This document shows positions 10,949 to 20,526 of a DNA stretch of 64,000 nt, one piece after another. The notes beneath the pieces are model-generated. The model saw nothing but the letters and a program-made list of their open reading frames with translations. It ran no database searches and was not told the origin of the DNA. Every line of letters begins with the position of its first letter. Position 1 is the stretch's first letter. The DNA is from Plantago major (Eukaryota > Streptophyta > Magnoliopsida > Lamiales > Plantaginaceae). The DNA is taken from assembly GCA_026545765.1 (NCBI GenBank), contig CM048839.1:56173177-56237176 (forward strand), given 5' to 3'. The translations under genes were made by a program, and so were the position numbers.

Positions 10949-12263
10949 TAATTTTTTGGCCTATTTCAAAAATTTTTGTGTGTCGAGTCTGAGTTCTTTT
11001 GACAAGTCGGTTATCTATTGCTTTAGTTAACCCTTTTGTTGATGTGATCTTTGATAGCCTTTAACTAGTATTAAGGAAGTTTCAAAAATCATTCTAGTCC
11101 GTTTCACTTGTAAATAGAGAGTCTTCCTATTCTAGCAGTAAAAAAGCTGGTGAGAAGCCTATTTGAGCCAATGAAAAAATATTATACCGGCAAATGTGTG
11201 ATTCTAGTAGGATCAGCGAGGAAAAATCCTTACGCCACTTCATATACATGTGCACTCTTTTTAAAACGAGTATGACGAACGGCATCTTGACTTGTTGTCT
11301 TGATTCCCGAACCCGTTCAAGGAACATGTTTGGGGAGAAGGGTACTAGGTACTGCATACTCAGGCTCACTCCTTTCTATATTTGAGCTTTTGGTCGATTT
11401 TGAAAACCTGATTTGTATTGCTTGCTGTCGTTCTAAAAAAAAAAAAAAAAGAAAAATCTCAAAGTGTTTCGCAGGATCCTTGTGATCATTTGAGATCGTG
11501 TTGGGCATTTCCATATACTACCTATAAACCAATGCGGGGCTGATGTGCGTATGCTGTGAGGGTTGATGGTTATGTTCTCAAATTGCATGCCAAATACTAC
11601 CTATAAACTAGCGCGTGGGCGGTTCTCGTATATTGTGAGGGTTGATGGGGGTGTACTCCAAACCGACACGCACAAAAGTGCGGATCTTGAGCAACCTTTT
11701 GGGAAATACTTGCAAAATTGAGATCAAAAAAGAGAAAAGAAAAAAGAAGAAAAGAAAATCTGTGCAAAAAGAGCAAGGCACAAGAAAAAAAAAAGAGAAA
11801 TAAAACGTGCAAAAAGAGCAAAGTACGAGAACGACAGCTATTCTATTCCCTTGTATTGATTTCGACCCCTTTTTATAAAAAGTCCTTTCTGATTCATTTG
11901 AATTGAGTGCAAAAGCATGTAATATTAGTGGCAGCTTTGTGACGTTTGTTGTCACCTTACTGGACACTTCCAGACGTGATACTTGAGTTGCACTTTATAT
12001 TATCCTTTTGTGAGGGACTGCTAGGGTAAGTCGAAATTCTATTTACTTGTGAACCGGAAGATTGTGATCTTTGCTAAGCTACTTGACAACATAACGGGGG
12101 ATACAAGTTTACATCAGTTTTTGGCTTAACTCTTGCAATAGTTGTTCCGGTAGCTTGTTGATTGAACTCTTCTGTGTTTTGTCGTGTCTTTGTGTTTTTC
12201 TTTTCTAGGACGTTTTAGAGTCTTGTTTGCTTGAGGACGAGCAAAGGTTCATTTTGGGGAGTT
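10949..12263 (+). other. Ath-3 3' non-coding region
   Basis: No convincing ORF. It aligns by eye with the region before the right LTR of Ath-1 (47160-48261) and, inverted, with Ath-2 (51676-52760). Shared landmarks: TATACCGGCAA near 11184, AGTATGACGAACG at 11269, a hairpin plus GTTTGGGGAGAAGG (11315-11341), a hairpin CGCAC-AAAA-GTGCG (11669-11682), and the terminal hairpin TTTGCTTG-AGGA-CGAGCAAA (12226-12245) followed by the PPT ATTTTGGGGAGT (12251-12262). A partial tandem duplication lies at 11500-11680. Confidence 0.75.
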
Positions 12264-13400
12264 TGACGAGTCGATATTTTAACGACTCATTTAGTCTTTT
12301 TTGCCGTTTTTTGTTATGTCCTTTACCCTTTTTGTTAGTATTTTAGTTCCTTTTCACGTTTGGGTATTTTGTGTGTTTTTGTACTTTTTAGGTAAAGGCA
12401 AGAAGATGGAGGACCATTGTGCAATTTCAACCTTGTCCAAAGCTTCTAGAAGCACACAAGGCTAAGTAGTGGGCCATTACTCCAAAGGTGGTGACTTGGA
12501 GGTTGAGAAAAGTGAGTAAAAATAGGAAGAAGTGAAAAAAATGGGAGGTTTCCCGGAGAGGTACCTCACCACGTTGAGCTCCATCGACATGGAGGCTAAC
12601 CGCGGTCCAGCAAGCAAGAGCAGAATGCGAGTTGATTCGCAGAAGTCGAGACCGCGGTGAGTAGGAACACCAAGAGAGGCTCACCACGGTGAGCACTGAT
12701 ATGACTGATTCAACACACGATTTCTGACAATTTTTCTCCACTAATTCGAATTTCTACTTCCTTGGTCTTATAAATAGACCTCTTGCATCAGTGTAATTTT
12801 CATCTCTTCATACTCCTAGACATATTCATTTTCAATTCAGGCGATCTTCGTGACTTAGAAATATCCAAGTATTAATCGTGCAAAACTGGGTGGATTCCTT
12901 TATGATTTGTACGTGACAAGTTTTTACTTGTGATAATTGACTTCATGTTGTATCGGTGTGAACTTGCATCTGTCGCTACCTTTAATTAGATTATATCTGG
13001 ATGAATGCATAGCTCATGACAGGCTCATTTGTAGTTCATACGTACTTATAATCCGTATTTGGTTGAATTTGCAATAGAAGGGTGTGTGACCTGCGGAACC
13101 GGTAACCTTAATTGGTCCATCCGTATAAGCATGTTACTTGAAAGGATTTATTGTCTTCTGCTGTCTGTAGAATTGCATGATCTAGGCATTACCTTGTCTT
13201 GCAATTGTTTTGATTTTATGCTAGGGTAGAAGTATCACTTTATCCAACTATCTGTTTACAGCGAATGCAAAATGAATCTATCTCCATTTGAACTAGCCTA
13301 ATCAATTCCTCGAGAGAACGATCCTGTGGTTAAGAGCATTGTCTACAACAATCTCTTTTTTTACTTGATTAAATATCAGTAGTAATTTCTGAGCGCATCA
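12264..13400 (+). repeat. Ath-3 LTR
   Basis: Begins TGACGAGTCGAT after the PPT and ends GCGCATCA, 6 bp before a PBS. 1137 bp. Contains a cluster of GC-rich palindromic words (CTCACCACGTTGAG, ACCGCGGT, CTCACCACGGTGAG) at 12560-12695. No partner LTR is found in the window. Confidence 0.85.
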
Positions 13401-13406
13401 GAAATT

Positions 13407-13425
13407 TGGCGCCGCTGCCGGGGAA
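13407..13425 (+). other. Primer binding site, Ath-3
   Basis: TGGCGCCGCTGCCGGGGAA, matching the tRNA-Asp-type PBS usual in Athila-lineage elements. It directly follows the LTR. Confidence 0.85.
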
Positions 13426-13756
13426 TTTATTCCTACATTCTTTTAGAGTAGGATCAATTGTGGTTCGTTGCGTTTTGTTTTTACTTTTCTTATTTCAAAA
13501 ATAAAAAAAATAAAAAAACCCAAAATTTTTTACTCTTGTGGATTATTTTTTAGTACTAACGGAAACTAACATTTCATTTAGTTCTGTTGGTATAGAGAAA
13601 TTTTTCTGCAGATATATGTATGGCAAGGGTAATATGGACGACTCCTGCGAAGTGTGTGACAATGGAGAATATGGGCACAATGAGAAATATTGCATTGCCA
13701 AGAGAAATCTCTTTCACTTTGAGCAAGGAGAGGATGAAAAATTACATGATACTAGT
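13426..13756 (+). other. Ath-3 leader and short CCHC-like ORF of unknown origin
   Basis: After the PBS is an A/T-rich leader, then an open frame (13538-13762) containing CEVCDNGEYGHNEKYC, a Cys-Cys-His-Cys pattern with spacing 2-6-4 rather than the 2-4-4 of a zinc knuckle. It may be the start of a gypsy gag, but I do not recognise the family. It stops where Cop-E integrase sequence begins at about 13757. Confidence 0.35.
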
Positions 13757-13927
13757 ACATAAAAGAGTTTTGTACTTACAAAGGTATATAACATCAACTA
13801 TCTTCAGTAAGGACACCACAACAAAATGGTGTTGCTGAAAAGAAGAATAGGACCCTAAAAGAAGCAGCAAGAACAATGCTTGCTGACACTGAAATAAGTG
13901 AAATCTATTGGGTTGAAATATACAGCA
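13757..13927 (+). pseudogene. Cop-E integrase fragment 1
   Basis: Plus-strand copia integrase: IKEFCTYKGI, stop, [19 protein letters not shown] and EISEIYWVE. It holds the catalytic Glu region. The 5' part of Cop-E (gag, protease, most of integrase) is absent. The fragment is interrupted by a LINE at 13928 and resumes at 15148. Confidence 0.85.
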
Positions 13928-15147
13928 GCTCACGGGGTTCGAGCAGGGGGTATTGCCGTTTAGATACCTGGGCGTCCCTCTCACCAGTAGTAAAATCTCT
14001 CTTGTGTGCAATGCCAACCCCTCATTGATAGAATTGTTTCAAGGATCAGACATTGGAGTGCTAAGCTTCTCAGCTATGACGGTCGAGTGCAATTGATTAA
14101 AAGTGTTCTATTTGCAGTCACTAACTATTGGCTACAATGCTTCCCTCTGCCAAAAGGCGTCATGAAGGCTATCGAATCTATCTGCAGATCTTTCCTATGG
14201 TCAAACAACGACACAGTTACAACAAAATCTCTGGTGGCTTGGGAGAAGGTGTGTTTGCCAAAAAAGCAGGGCGGATTACAGATTATTGATCTAACGATTT
14301 GGAGTCAGTCGTGCTTGCTAAAGTTACTCTGGAATTTGTGTGGTAAACAAGACAACTTATGGGTTAAATGGATTCATGCATATTATATGCAAAAGGACCA
14401 AATACTTACGCAGATGATCCCTCAGAATAGCTCCTGGATTATGAAAGGTATACTGAAGTGTAGATCATTGATACAAAATAACGGTACATGGGACACGATG
14501 CTTCTTTTGCCAAAGTACAACACGGGGCTTATATATACCGCATTACAAGGAGAACGTCTTGAAGTGGAGTGGAAATCGCTCATGTTTGGAACAATTGCTC
14601 GACCCAGAGCCAAGATGATCACCTGGCTTGCATGTCATGGCCGATTGGCCACCAAGGAAAGGCTCCAACGCTTCGGATTACTAGACAATGCGGCATGTGT
14701 ATTCTGCACGCATATTGAGACAATGGACCATTTTTTGTTTGAGTGCGGCGTCACTAAAGGCATATGGAAGAAGGTTTTGGGTTGGTTACAGATCCAACAC
14801 AACCCTGGAGGTTGGTCTAATGAGATTCGTTGGATACTACAACACAGCAAAGGCAAGAACTGGAAACATCGACTGATTAAGGTAGCCTTTTTAGAGACAG
14901 TTTATGAGATCTGGAAGCATAGAAATAATGTGTGTTTTGGTACTGCTAATAGCCAATTACATATAGCACAAAAGATTATTGATGTAGTGAGTTATCGAAC
15001 TTGGTTGGTACCTAGTCTTCGACGCCATGTTGGGAGTCTTATGTTGCACTAGAACTCTAGTTTACTACTAGGCTGGATCATTGATCGCCTCTTGCTTTGT
15101 ATTTGTTTTTGGAGATTTATAATATATTCTAGTTCAAAAAAAAAAAA
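13928..15147 (+). mobile_element. 5'-truncated LINE (L1-type) insertion
   Basis: A non-LTR retrotransposon tail ending in a 13-A run (15136-15148), inserted in copia integrase sequence. Candidate target duplication: ATACAGCA (13920-13927) versus ATACATCA (15148-15155), 7 of 8 matching. 5' truncation is usual for LINEs. Confidence 0.85.
14006..15052 (+). pseudogene. LINE ORF2 C-terminus with RT zinc-binding domain
   Basis: The open frame encodes the region after the reverse transcriptase core: DRIVSRIRHWSAKLLSYDGR, WEKVCLPKKQGGL, then the zinc-binding domain typical of plant L1 ORF2 (RPRAKMITWLACHGRLATKE, then CVFCTHIETMDHFLFEC with Cys-Cys-His-Cys). Upstream, 13928-14005 continues in another frame (RYLGVPLTSSKISL), so one frameshift separates it from the RT end. 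The polymerase core itself is missing. A short 3' UTR (15053-15135) precedes the poly-A. Confidence 0.85.
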
Positions 15148-15206
15148 ATACATCATGCTACACTCAGAAAAGATGTTTGATCAACAAACACCATGAGAAG
15201 ACTCCT
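15148..15206 (+). pseudogene. Cop-E integrase fragment 2
   Basis: 59 bp resuming copia integrase after the LINE, matching the region [16 protein letters not shown] in Cop-B. It ends with CTCCT (15202-15206), the left target duplication of Ath-1; Cop-E continues at 49740. Confidence 0.8.
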
Positions 15207-16697
15207 TGATGAGTCGATTTTACATCGTCTTATTCGGTCTTTTTTTTACCGTCTTATTGCTATTCTCAAGTATAGTTTTTATGTGTTTTATTTGTATTTT
15301 GTTACATTTTCATGTTTTGTGTATTTTGTAGATATTTGGCTAAACCGTGCTAATTGACGGCAAACTGGTGTATTTTATATACATCTAAAGGATATGGAGT
15401 TCCAATGCCTCTAATGGATGCTAGAAGTCGAGCGGGAAGGCCAAAATACCAAGAATTGGAGTAAAAAAAAGGAAAATGATCCATCCAGGAAGAACTGGCG
15501 ATGGCAGTTCTTGACGCTAGCGTCTTGATTACTTTCGGATAACGCCTTGATTTTACTGAATTACTTGATTCATAAATCAGCGGCCTTGATTGACCAGATT
15601 TCGCGAGATTCGTCCGTTTTATCTCCTAGATCGTTTAGACTTGTATTTTTGTACTTTCTATTAGTTAGAACAAGAGACAATTCCTTTTAATTATCATCTA
15701 TTGTCAAGTTTTCATACTTTGCTCTCAACCTAGACCTATTTTCCAAGGCAATTACCTCTCTAGGTAATTGAACCGATTTCTTCTTGTAATCCGACGATTG
15801 TCAATTGATTGGGAGCGTTATCTACATACTCTTTGCATCAATTCGATTCAGGTTCTCAATTCTACCTAGGGTTTGTGACACAAAGGGTAACAATTGTATC
15901 ACCGTTCAAATCTTTAATTTTAGTATTAGATTATGTTTATTGCTTGTTTAAATACGATACTGATTATGTCTTCGCATGTCATGCTAGTTAGGGTTCATGT
16001 GGTTATATACATAGGATGCGATTTACTCTGTGCTGTTTTGATTAATTGCGTATGCAATATTCTATTTGATGTTCATTACGTCAAAATCACCAATAGATTA
16101 AGCATCTGTTCCTTTTAACCAAAATGTTTTACGTCTTGCTATATCCATTGGTTCGCTGCAAACAGTAATAACTACATTAGCTTATTAATTGTAGCTTAGT
16201 TGAATTGACGCCTTCACTAATGTTATCTATTTTCTAGAACAAAGTCAGTTAGTTCATTTTCATAGTTCTCCGTACCTTATGTGACATAAGGTATTGGCCT
16301 ACAAGAGTCTAGAGTAGTGTAATAATCGGTAGAGCATGTTCCAGTGATAACTAGAGTAAATCGACATGGTTATAGTTGCATTTTTCCTGCTAGCTAGCTT
16401 GTCTTATGTCACCACACCATAATTCTCCTCATTCATATCAATCTCGTTAAGTTTAAATCTGTTTTCTAGTTATTCTACAAAGTAGTTTACTTTCACGTAG
16501 TTAATCATTTTGCTGCCGAAGCAAACAAACAATTTACCGCTTTCCATCCTGTGTTATTGTTCGTAAACCGAGCTCAACTTAGTTAAGTCCTTCGAGACCG
16601 ACCTCGGGGTTAACTTCACTGCACTACAATTTTTCATAGTGTTGAGAATTAACTCTTGGCTATTTAAACAAATATAAAACTTTGATTTGACACATCA
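15207..16697 (+). repeat. Ath-1 left LTR
   Basis: Starts TGATGAGTCGATTTTACATC and ends GACACATCA. 1491 bp, near-identical by eye to the right LTR except at about 15490-15600, where the two LTRs hold unrelated sequence (see findings). Confidence 0.92.
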
Positions 16698-16703
16698 AGT
16701 TTT

Positions 16704-16721
16704 AGGCGCCGCTGCTGAGGA
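16704..16721 (+). other. Ath-1 primer binding site, degraded
   Basis: AGGCGCCGCTGCTGAGGA, differing from the expected TGGCGCCGCTGCCGGGGA at three positions; 6 bp after the LTR. Confidence 0.8.
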
Positions 16722-16834
16722 CTTAACTCCTTTTTCAAGTTAACGAATTCTAGTCGCAATATATTTATTTTCTGTACTTTTAGTTTCATTATTTCTGTCC
16801 TATTAGTCTTAACGCATCTTTTTTCTGGTAGTTT

Positions 16835-18233
16835 ATGCAAGGAAGGAGAGGTCTTGATTTGCCTATTGCACCATTTCTCGACGAAATCGATAGACACTGC
16901 AGCAAACAGAAAGGCTCACGGGTGAGATTAATCGAGAGAACAGTAGATACAGCAGCGCTCGAACAACATATTGAGATGGCAGAACAACAACCTTCTATGG
17001 CTGTGCTCTTCGTACCGACCCGAGACATTCACCGCCCTAGTATTGTCATTCCTGCCATTGTGCGCAACTTGGATATTAAGGGACATCTTATGGCTCTACT
17101 TCCAAAATTCTATGGGCAGAAGAATGAGGATGTGATGGGATTTCTTATGGAGCTTGAGCACTTCATCGGGGGGTTGACTAAAGGTGTGAATGTCACCGAC
17201 GATGATCTGAAGATGAGGGTTTTTCCTATGTGCTTAGCTGACAAGGCACGACAGTGGATGAATGGCTTGGATGAAGGAAGCTTAACCACTTGGCCCGAAG
17301 TCTATAATGTATTCATGCAGAAGTACTATCCTCAGTCGAAGACCACTCCTATCAGGCAACAAATCAGCAACTTTACCCAGTTATACGACGAGTCCCTGTA
17401 TGAAGCATGGGACAGGTTTAAAAGGTTGCTAGCTCAGTGTCCTCACCACAGGTACTCACAGGATGATCAGAATCAGTATTTCTATGATGGGTTGAATGAG
17501 AACCAGCAGTCTATGATAAATGTGTCCTGCGGGGGTAATATGATGGAACTAACTGCTACTGCTCTCAAGGAGAAGTTCGCTAAGTTGGCACAAAACAACC
17601 AACACTGTAACCCCAGAAGAAATGTTAGGGGTCAAAGGGGAGAAGCGAACGCTTCCTTTGATGAAGAGCAGGGATCCAGTGCAGGTTTATCGGAGCTAGC
17701 TAATGAGATCAAAAAGTTAAGGCTGAATGGAGTGAGCAGCATTAACGGATTCTCTACTGAGATATGTAGAGTCTGCAAGAATCCAGGACACGGATCTAAT
17801 ATGTGCAGGTCGGAACTGGCTTCGAGCAAGAAGGAACCTGAAGAGGTAGTACCACAGGAAGAGGCATACTGGGTCTAGCAGGTGCCAAATGGAAAACCGA
17901 TTTACTGGCAGAAGAGGAATAATTTTGGTGGACAACGAGGGGTGTATCAGAAACCTCCAGTTACCCACTATAACCCACAGGGAGATAGATCCCTACTGAG
18001 CTACGGCAATGACAATCGCAAAAACCCAACGCCAAAAGTTCAGGAGGTACAACCAGCAGGTGGATCAGGATTTGCTGTCGAATTCAGGAGCTTTATGAAC
18101 GAGTTGAAGGAGTTTATTCGCGAAGCAAAGGCACACCGACAGTCTATTGACGCCCATCTAGGAAAACTGGAAAGGGACATCGAACAGATCCAGAGTATTC
18201 TTTAGCAGCAACTAGAGAAGAACCAAGAAAGGT
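16835..18233 (+). pseudogene. Ath-1 gag (Athila-type), with in-frame stops
   Basis: Residues 1-347 are open from 16835. The retrotransposon gag domain is seen in FPMCLADKARQWMNGLDEGS and DESLYEAWDRFKRLLAQCPH. A zinc knuckle CRVCKNPGHGSNMC (CX2CX4HX4C) lies at about 17763-17804. A TAG at 17876 followed by CAG interrupts the frame. The same frame continues (PNGKPIYWQKRNNFGGQRG) to a second TAG-CAG at 18203 and a TAA at 18231. Both TAGs look like CAG codons that lost a methylated C. No convincing start upstream of 16835. Confidence 0.85.
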
Positions 18234-18400
18234 AAAGGGGTAAATTCCCTAGTACTTCTGAGAGAGCAATGGCTATAAGAGTGGTTACGGAAGTACCAGT
18301 TGAGGTGACTGTTTCGAAGAATGAGATCCGTGTTGAGATTTCAAAATAGATTTGCGCAGCATGCAGGTGAGCTTCGTTAACTCCGATTGCTAGTGAAGTA

Positions 18401-18786
18401 GTGGCAGAAGAGATGATAACTCCCGGTAATTCTATTGAGGAGTTGATCTCTGCTCAAGAGGAAGGTCACCCAGGTATATCAAGCATTCCAGCTGTTTTCG
18501 CTGAGGAATTGGGTTCTGCACAGGAGGAAGATTCTCCAGTTATATTGCACACTCCAGAGATTGGAATAGTTGAATTCCCTGCCAAGGAAGAGGAGATCAC
18601 AGAAAATATGAAGGAGCATCCTCTCAGTGAGAAGAGCTTTAACATCATAGTTGGTATGAGAAATTCAAAAGTCATCGCGACTTTAGATACATGAGCTACA
18701 TGCAATCTGATCCCATACAGTCTGTTTAAGGGATGTGGCCTTACAGGTTTGGAAGAGATGAAAGCTTGAATTCTAATGGCAGATGG
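18401..18786 (+). pseudogene. Ath-1 aspartic protease, first part
   Basis: An acidic linker runs into a retropepsin: VIATLDT, stop, ATCNLIPYSLFKGCG. The catalytic DTG has Gly changed to a TGA stop (18692-18694), with another stop at 18767. The frame reaches MADG, where Cop-B is inserted, and continues at 45649 with SHRRPVG. The two halves make a normal plant gypsy protease order. Confidence 0.85.
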
Positions 18787-19155
18787 TTTTGGTCCAGATA
18801 ACGGCAAAGTAAAAGACTGGGGGGGGGGGGGTGAATAGTCTTTTAAAACTTTTGTCGATAAAAACTATTTCTCAGATATCTGTGTAGATATCTGATACTT
18901 AGATTCGAGGCTTGAAGACTTAAGATAGATAAGTGCAGAAACAGTTAAAGTGTGTGTGTGTGTTGCTGAAATGTAAGTATAGAAAAGTAAATAACACAGC
19001 AAGTATAGTGGTATCTGGAGGTGGCGTAATCCTCCAACTAATCCACTTCGGTCTTCCAAAGACCTAGAATTCACTAGAATAGATAATTGAGGTCACCTTA
19101 CAAAAATCCTATTCTAAGATTACTTAAACAAATGGTTCCCAACCAAATGTTCCCC

Positions 19156-19371
19156 CTGAGTTGTTCCCCGGCTTTCACAGCTTTGAATGTAGTAAAGTGC
19201 GCGGGTATAATCCGACCTTTCCTAATCTTTTCCTTTTTGTGTGAGCCAAGCACTTCCTGTACTCAGAAACCTTTTTGAGCTATTCCCTAGCTTCCCAAGC
19301 TAAGTACTTCCTGTGCTCAATAACCTTGGAGTTATTCCTTAGTTTCTCAAACTAAGTACTTCCTGTACTCC
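19156..19371 (-). repeat. Triple hairpin array in Cop-B 3' LTR, one unit interrupted
   Basis: Same three units as in the other LTRs. The first unit in plus-strand order carries an extra ~65 bp (19181-19245) in its inner hairpin loop region, and AAGCACTTCC replaces AAGTACTTCC. Confidence 0.7.
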
Positions 19372-19750
19372 ACGCCAGTGATGGTGTTGGTTTTGGTTTG
19401 AGTTGTCAGATGAGCTTCTTTAATAACTTTTCAGTTAATCAGATAGCTCTGTGAATCAAGTATACTTAATACACTTTGCAATGTATGGTATCTTGTTCTT
19501 TTTACTGACCCAAGTCTTAGATAAATGTTCTAGAGAATGAATCTCAGATACTTGATCTTTCAATTCAACTCTTTCACAGATAGCTGTGCTTGTTTAGGAT
19601 CAGGACACTTAGAACTTCAGTGCTACTTAAGATCAAGAGCTTTGGTCGCAACAGAAAGCTTGAGAGTAAGTAGTTTGCTTGAGAGATTAAGATATGTGTT
19701 CAGTTTGTCTAAGGTGTTCAGTGTGTCTTCTCAAGCAGTCTAAGTGTTGA

Positions 19751-19758
19751 TATTTATA
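19751..19758 (-). promoter_or_regulatory. LTR TATA box, Cop-B 3' LTR
   Basis: TATAAATA on the minus strand in the same context as at 9029. Confidence 0.7.
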
Positions 19759-20510
19759 GATGAATTTGAATGCCGTTGAATAGTATCCGTTAGGCTTAAA
19801 TCAAATTCAAACTATTGATATCTATGTATAGTACTGTAGCAGGTTTGTCTTCTTCTTCAGAAGCTACCGTTGCTTTTGTTCAGACATCTCTGTCCGTGCA
19901 TTTAATGCATTGTACTATACTTTTGTCCTGTAGTGCCAACGGAACTATGCTTTGTATCAGAGACAACCTTGATCAGATTTCTCTGATTCTTTGCACGTTC
20001 TTATCTTTAACTTCAGATACCACTTTTATTGAAACAACTTTGTTTGCAATATATATATATTTCTTTTTCAGAAATGTGGTTAAAGCTCAAGGTATCTGAG
20101 AATAGATATCTGTGGACACTTTCCTTGTTTTCAGATAGACTTTTATTTCTCAGATATCTCTTGTGACACAGTTTGTTTAAAACTATTCGTGTCTTTAAGA
20201 TATCTGGCCAAGGTATCTCAGAAAGCTGTTTGATAATCTTGTGCAGTCTTCAAATCTTCAATGTTGTTGAACTTGTTCTGCTTGGATGTCTTCTTCTTGG
20301 TCTTCTCTTCATAAAATAAAAATTACATTTTGAGACGTAACATCCTATACAAGATTAGCTAGACTATCATACTTAGTGGGTTTCCTCTTTTACAATGTTC
20401 AAGTGAACCAAGAGTACTAATCACCTTTCTGAGACTAAGATAAGTCATCATGTTGCTGATCAAAATCTAAACAGATATTTCTAACAAAATAACTAACAAA
20501 TTTCCTAACA

Positions 20511-20526
20511 AATTTCCCCCTTTTTG
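20511..20526 (-). other. Polypurine tract of Cop-B
   Basis: Minus strand reads CAAAAAGGGGGAAATT directly before the 3' LTR: the plus-strand primer site for reverse transcription. The identical tract is in Cop-C at 29093-29108. Confidence 0.9.

Larger units (their letters stand above)
18787..20510 (-). repeat. Cop-B 3' LTR (low-coordinate side)
   Basis: Begins TTTTGGTCCAG (the first bases altered from TGTTGGTCCAG) and ends TTTCCTAACA. 1724 bp, longer than its partner mainly because of a ~65-bp insertion at 19181-19245 inside the hairpin array. Confidence 0.9.

Noticed and set aside
11597-11967. Phe/Leu-rich frames in Ath-3
   Set aside because: They lie in A/T-rich homopolymer sequence of a gypsy 3' non-coding region and are not shared with Ath-1 or Ath-2.
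13407-13425. tRNA gene at PBS positions
   Set aside because: Only the ~12-19-nt 3' complement is present; no tRNA cloverleaf upstream. These are primer sites.
13618-13750. Cys-Cys-His-Cys pattern considered as a host zinc-finger gene
   Set aside because: Too short, spacing unlike PHD or zinc knuckle, and it sits between a gypsy PBS and a copia fragment; left as unknown element sequence.
18948-18964. GT microsatellite in LTRs (18948, 27597, 37139, 44156)
   Set aside because: Simple repeat shared by all LTR copies; no sign of function beyond being part of the LTR.
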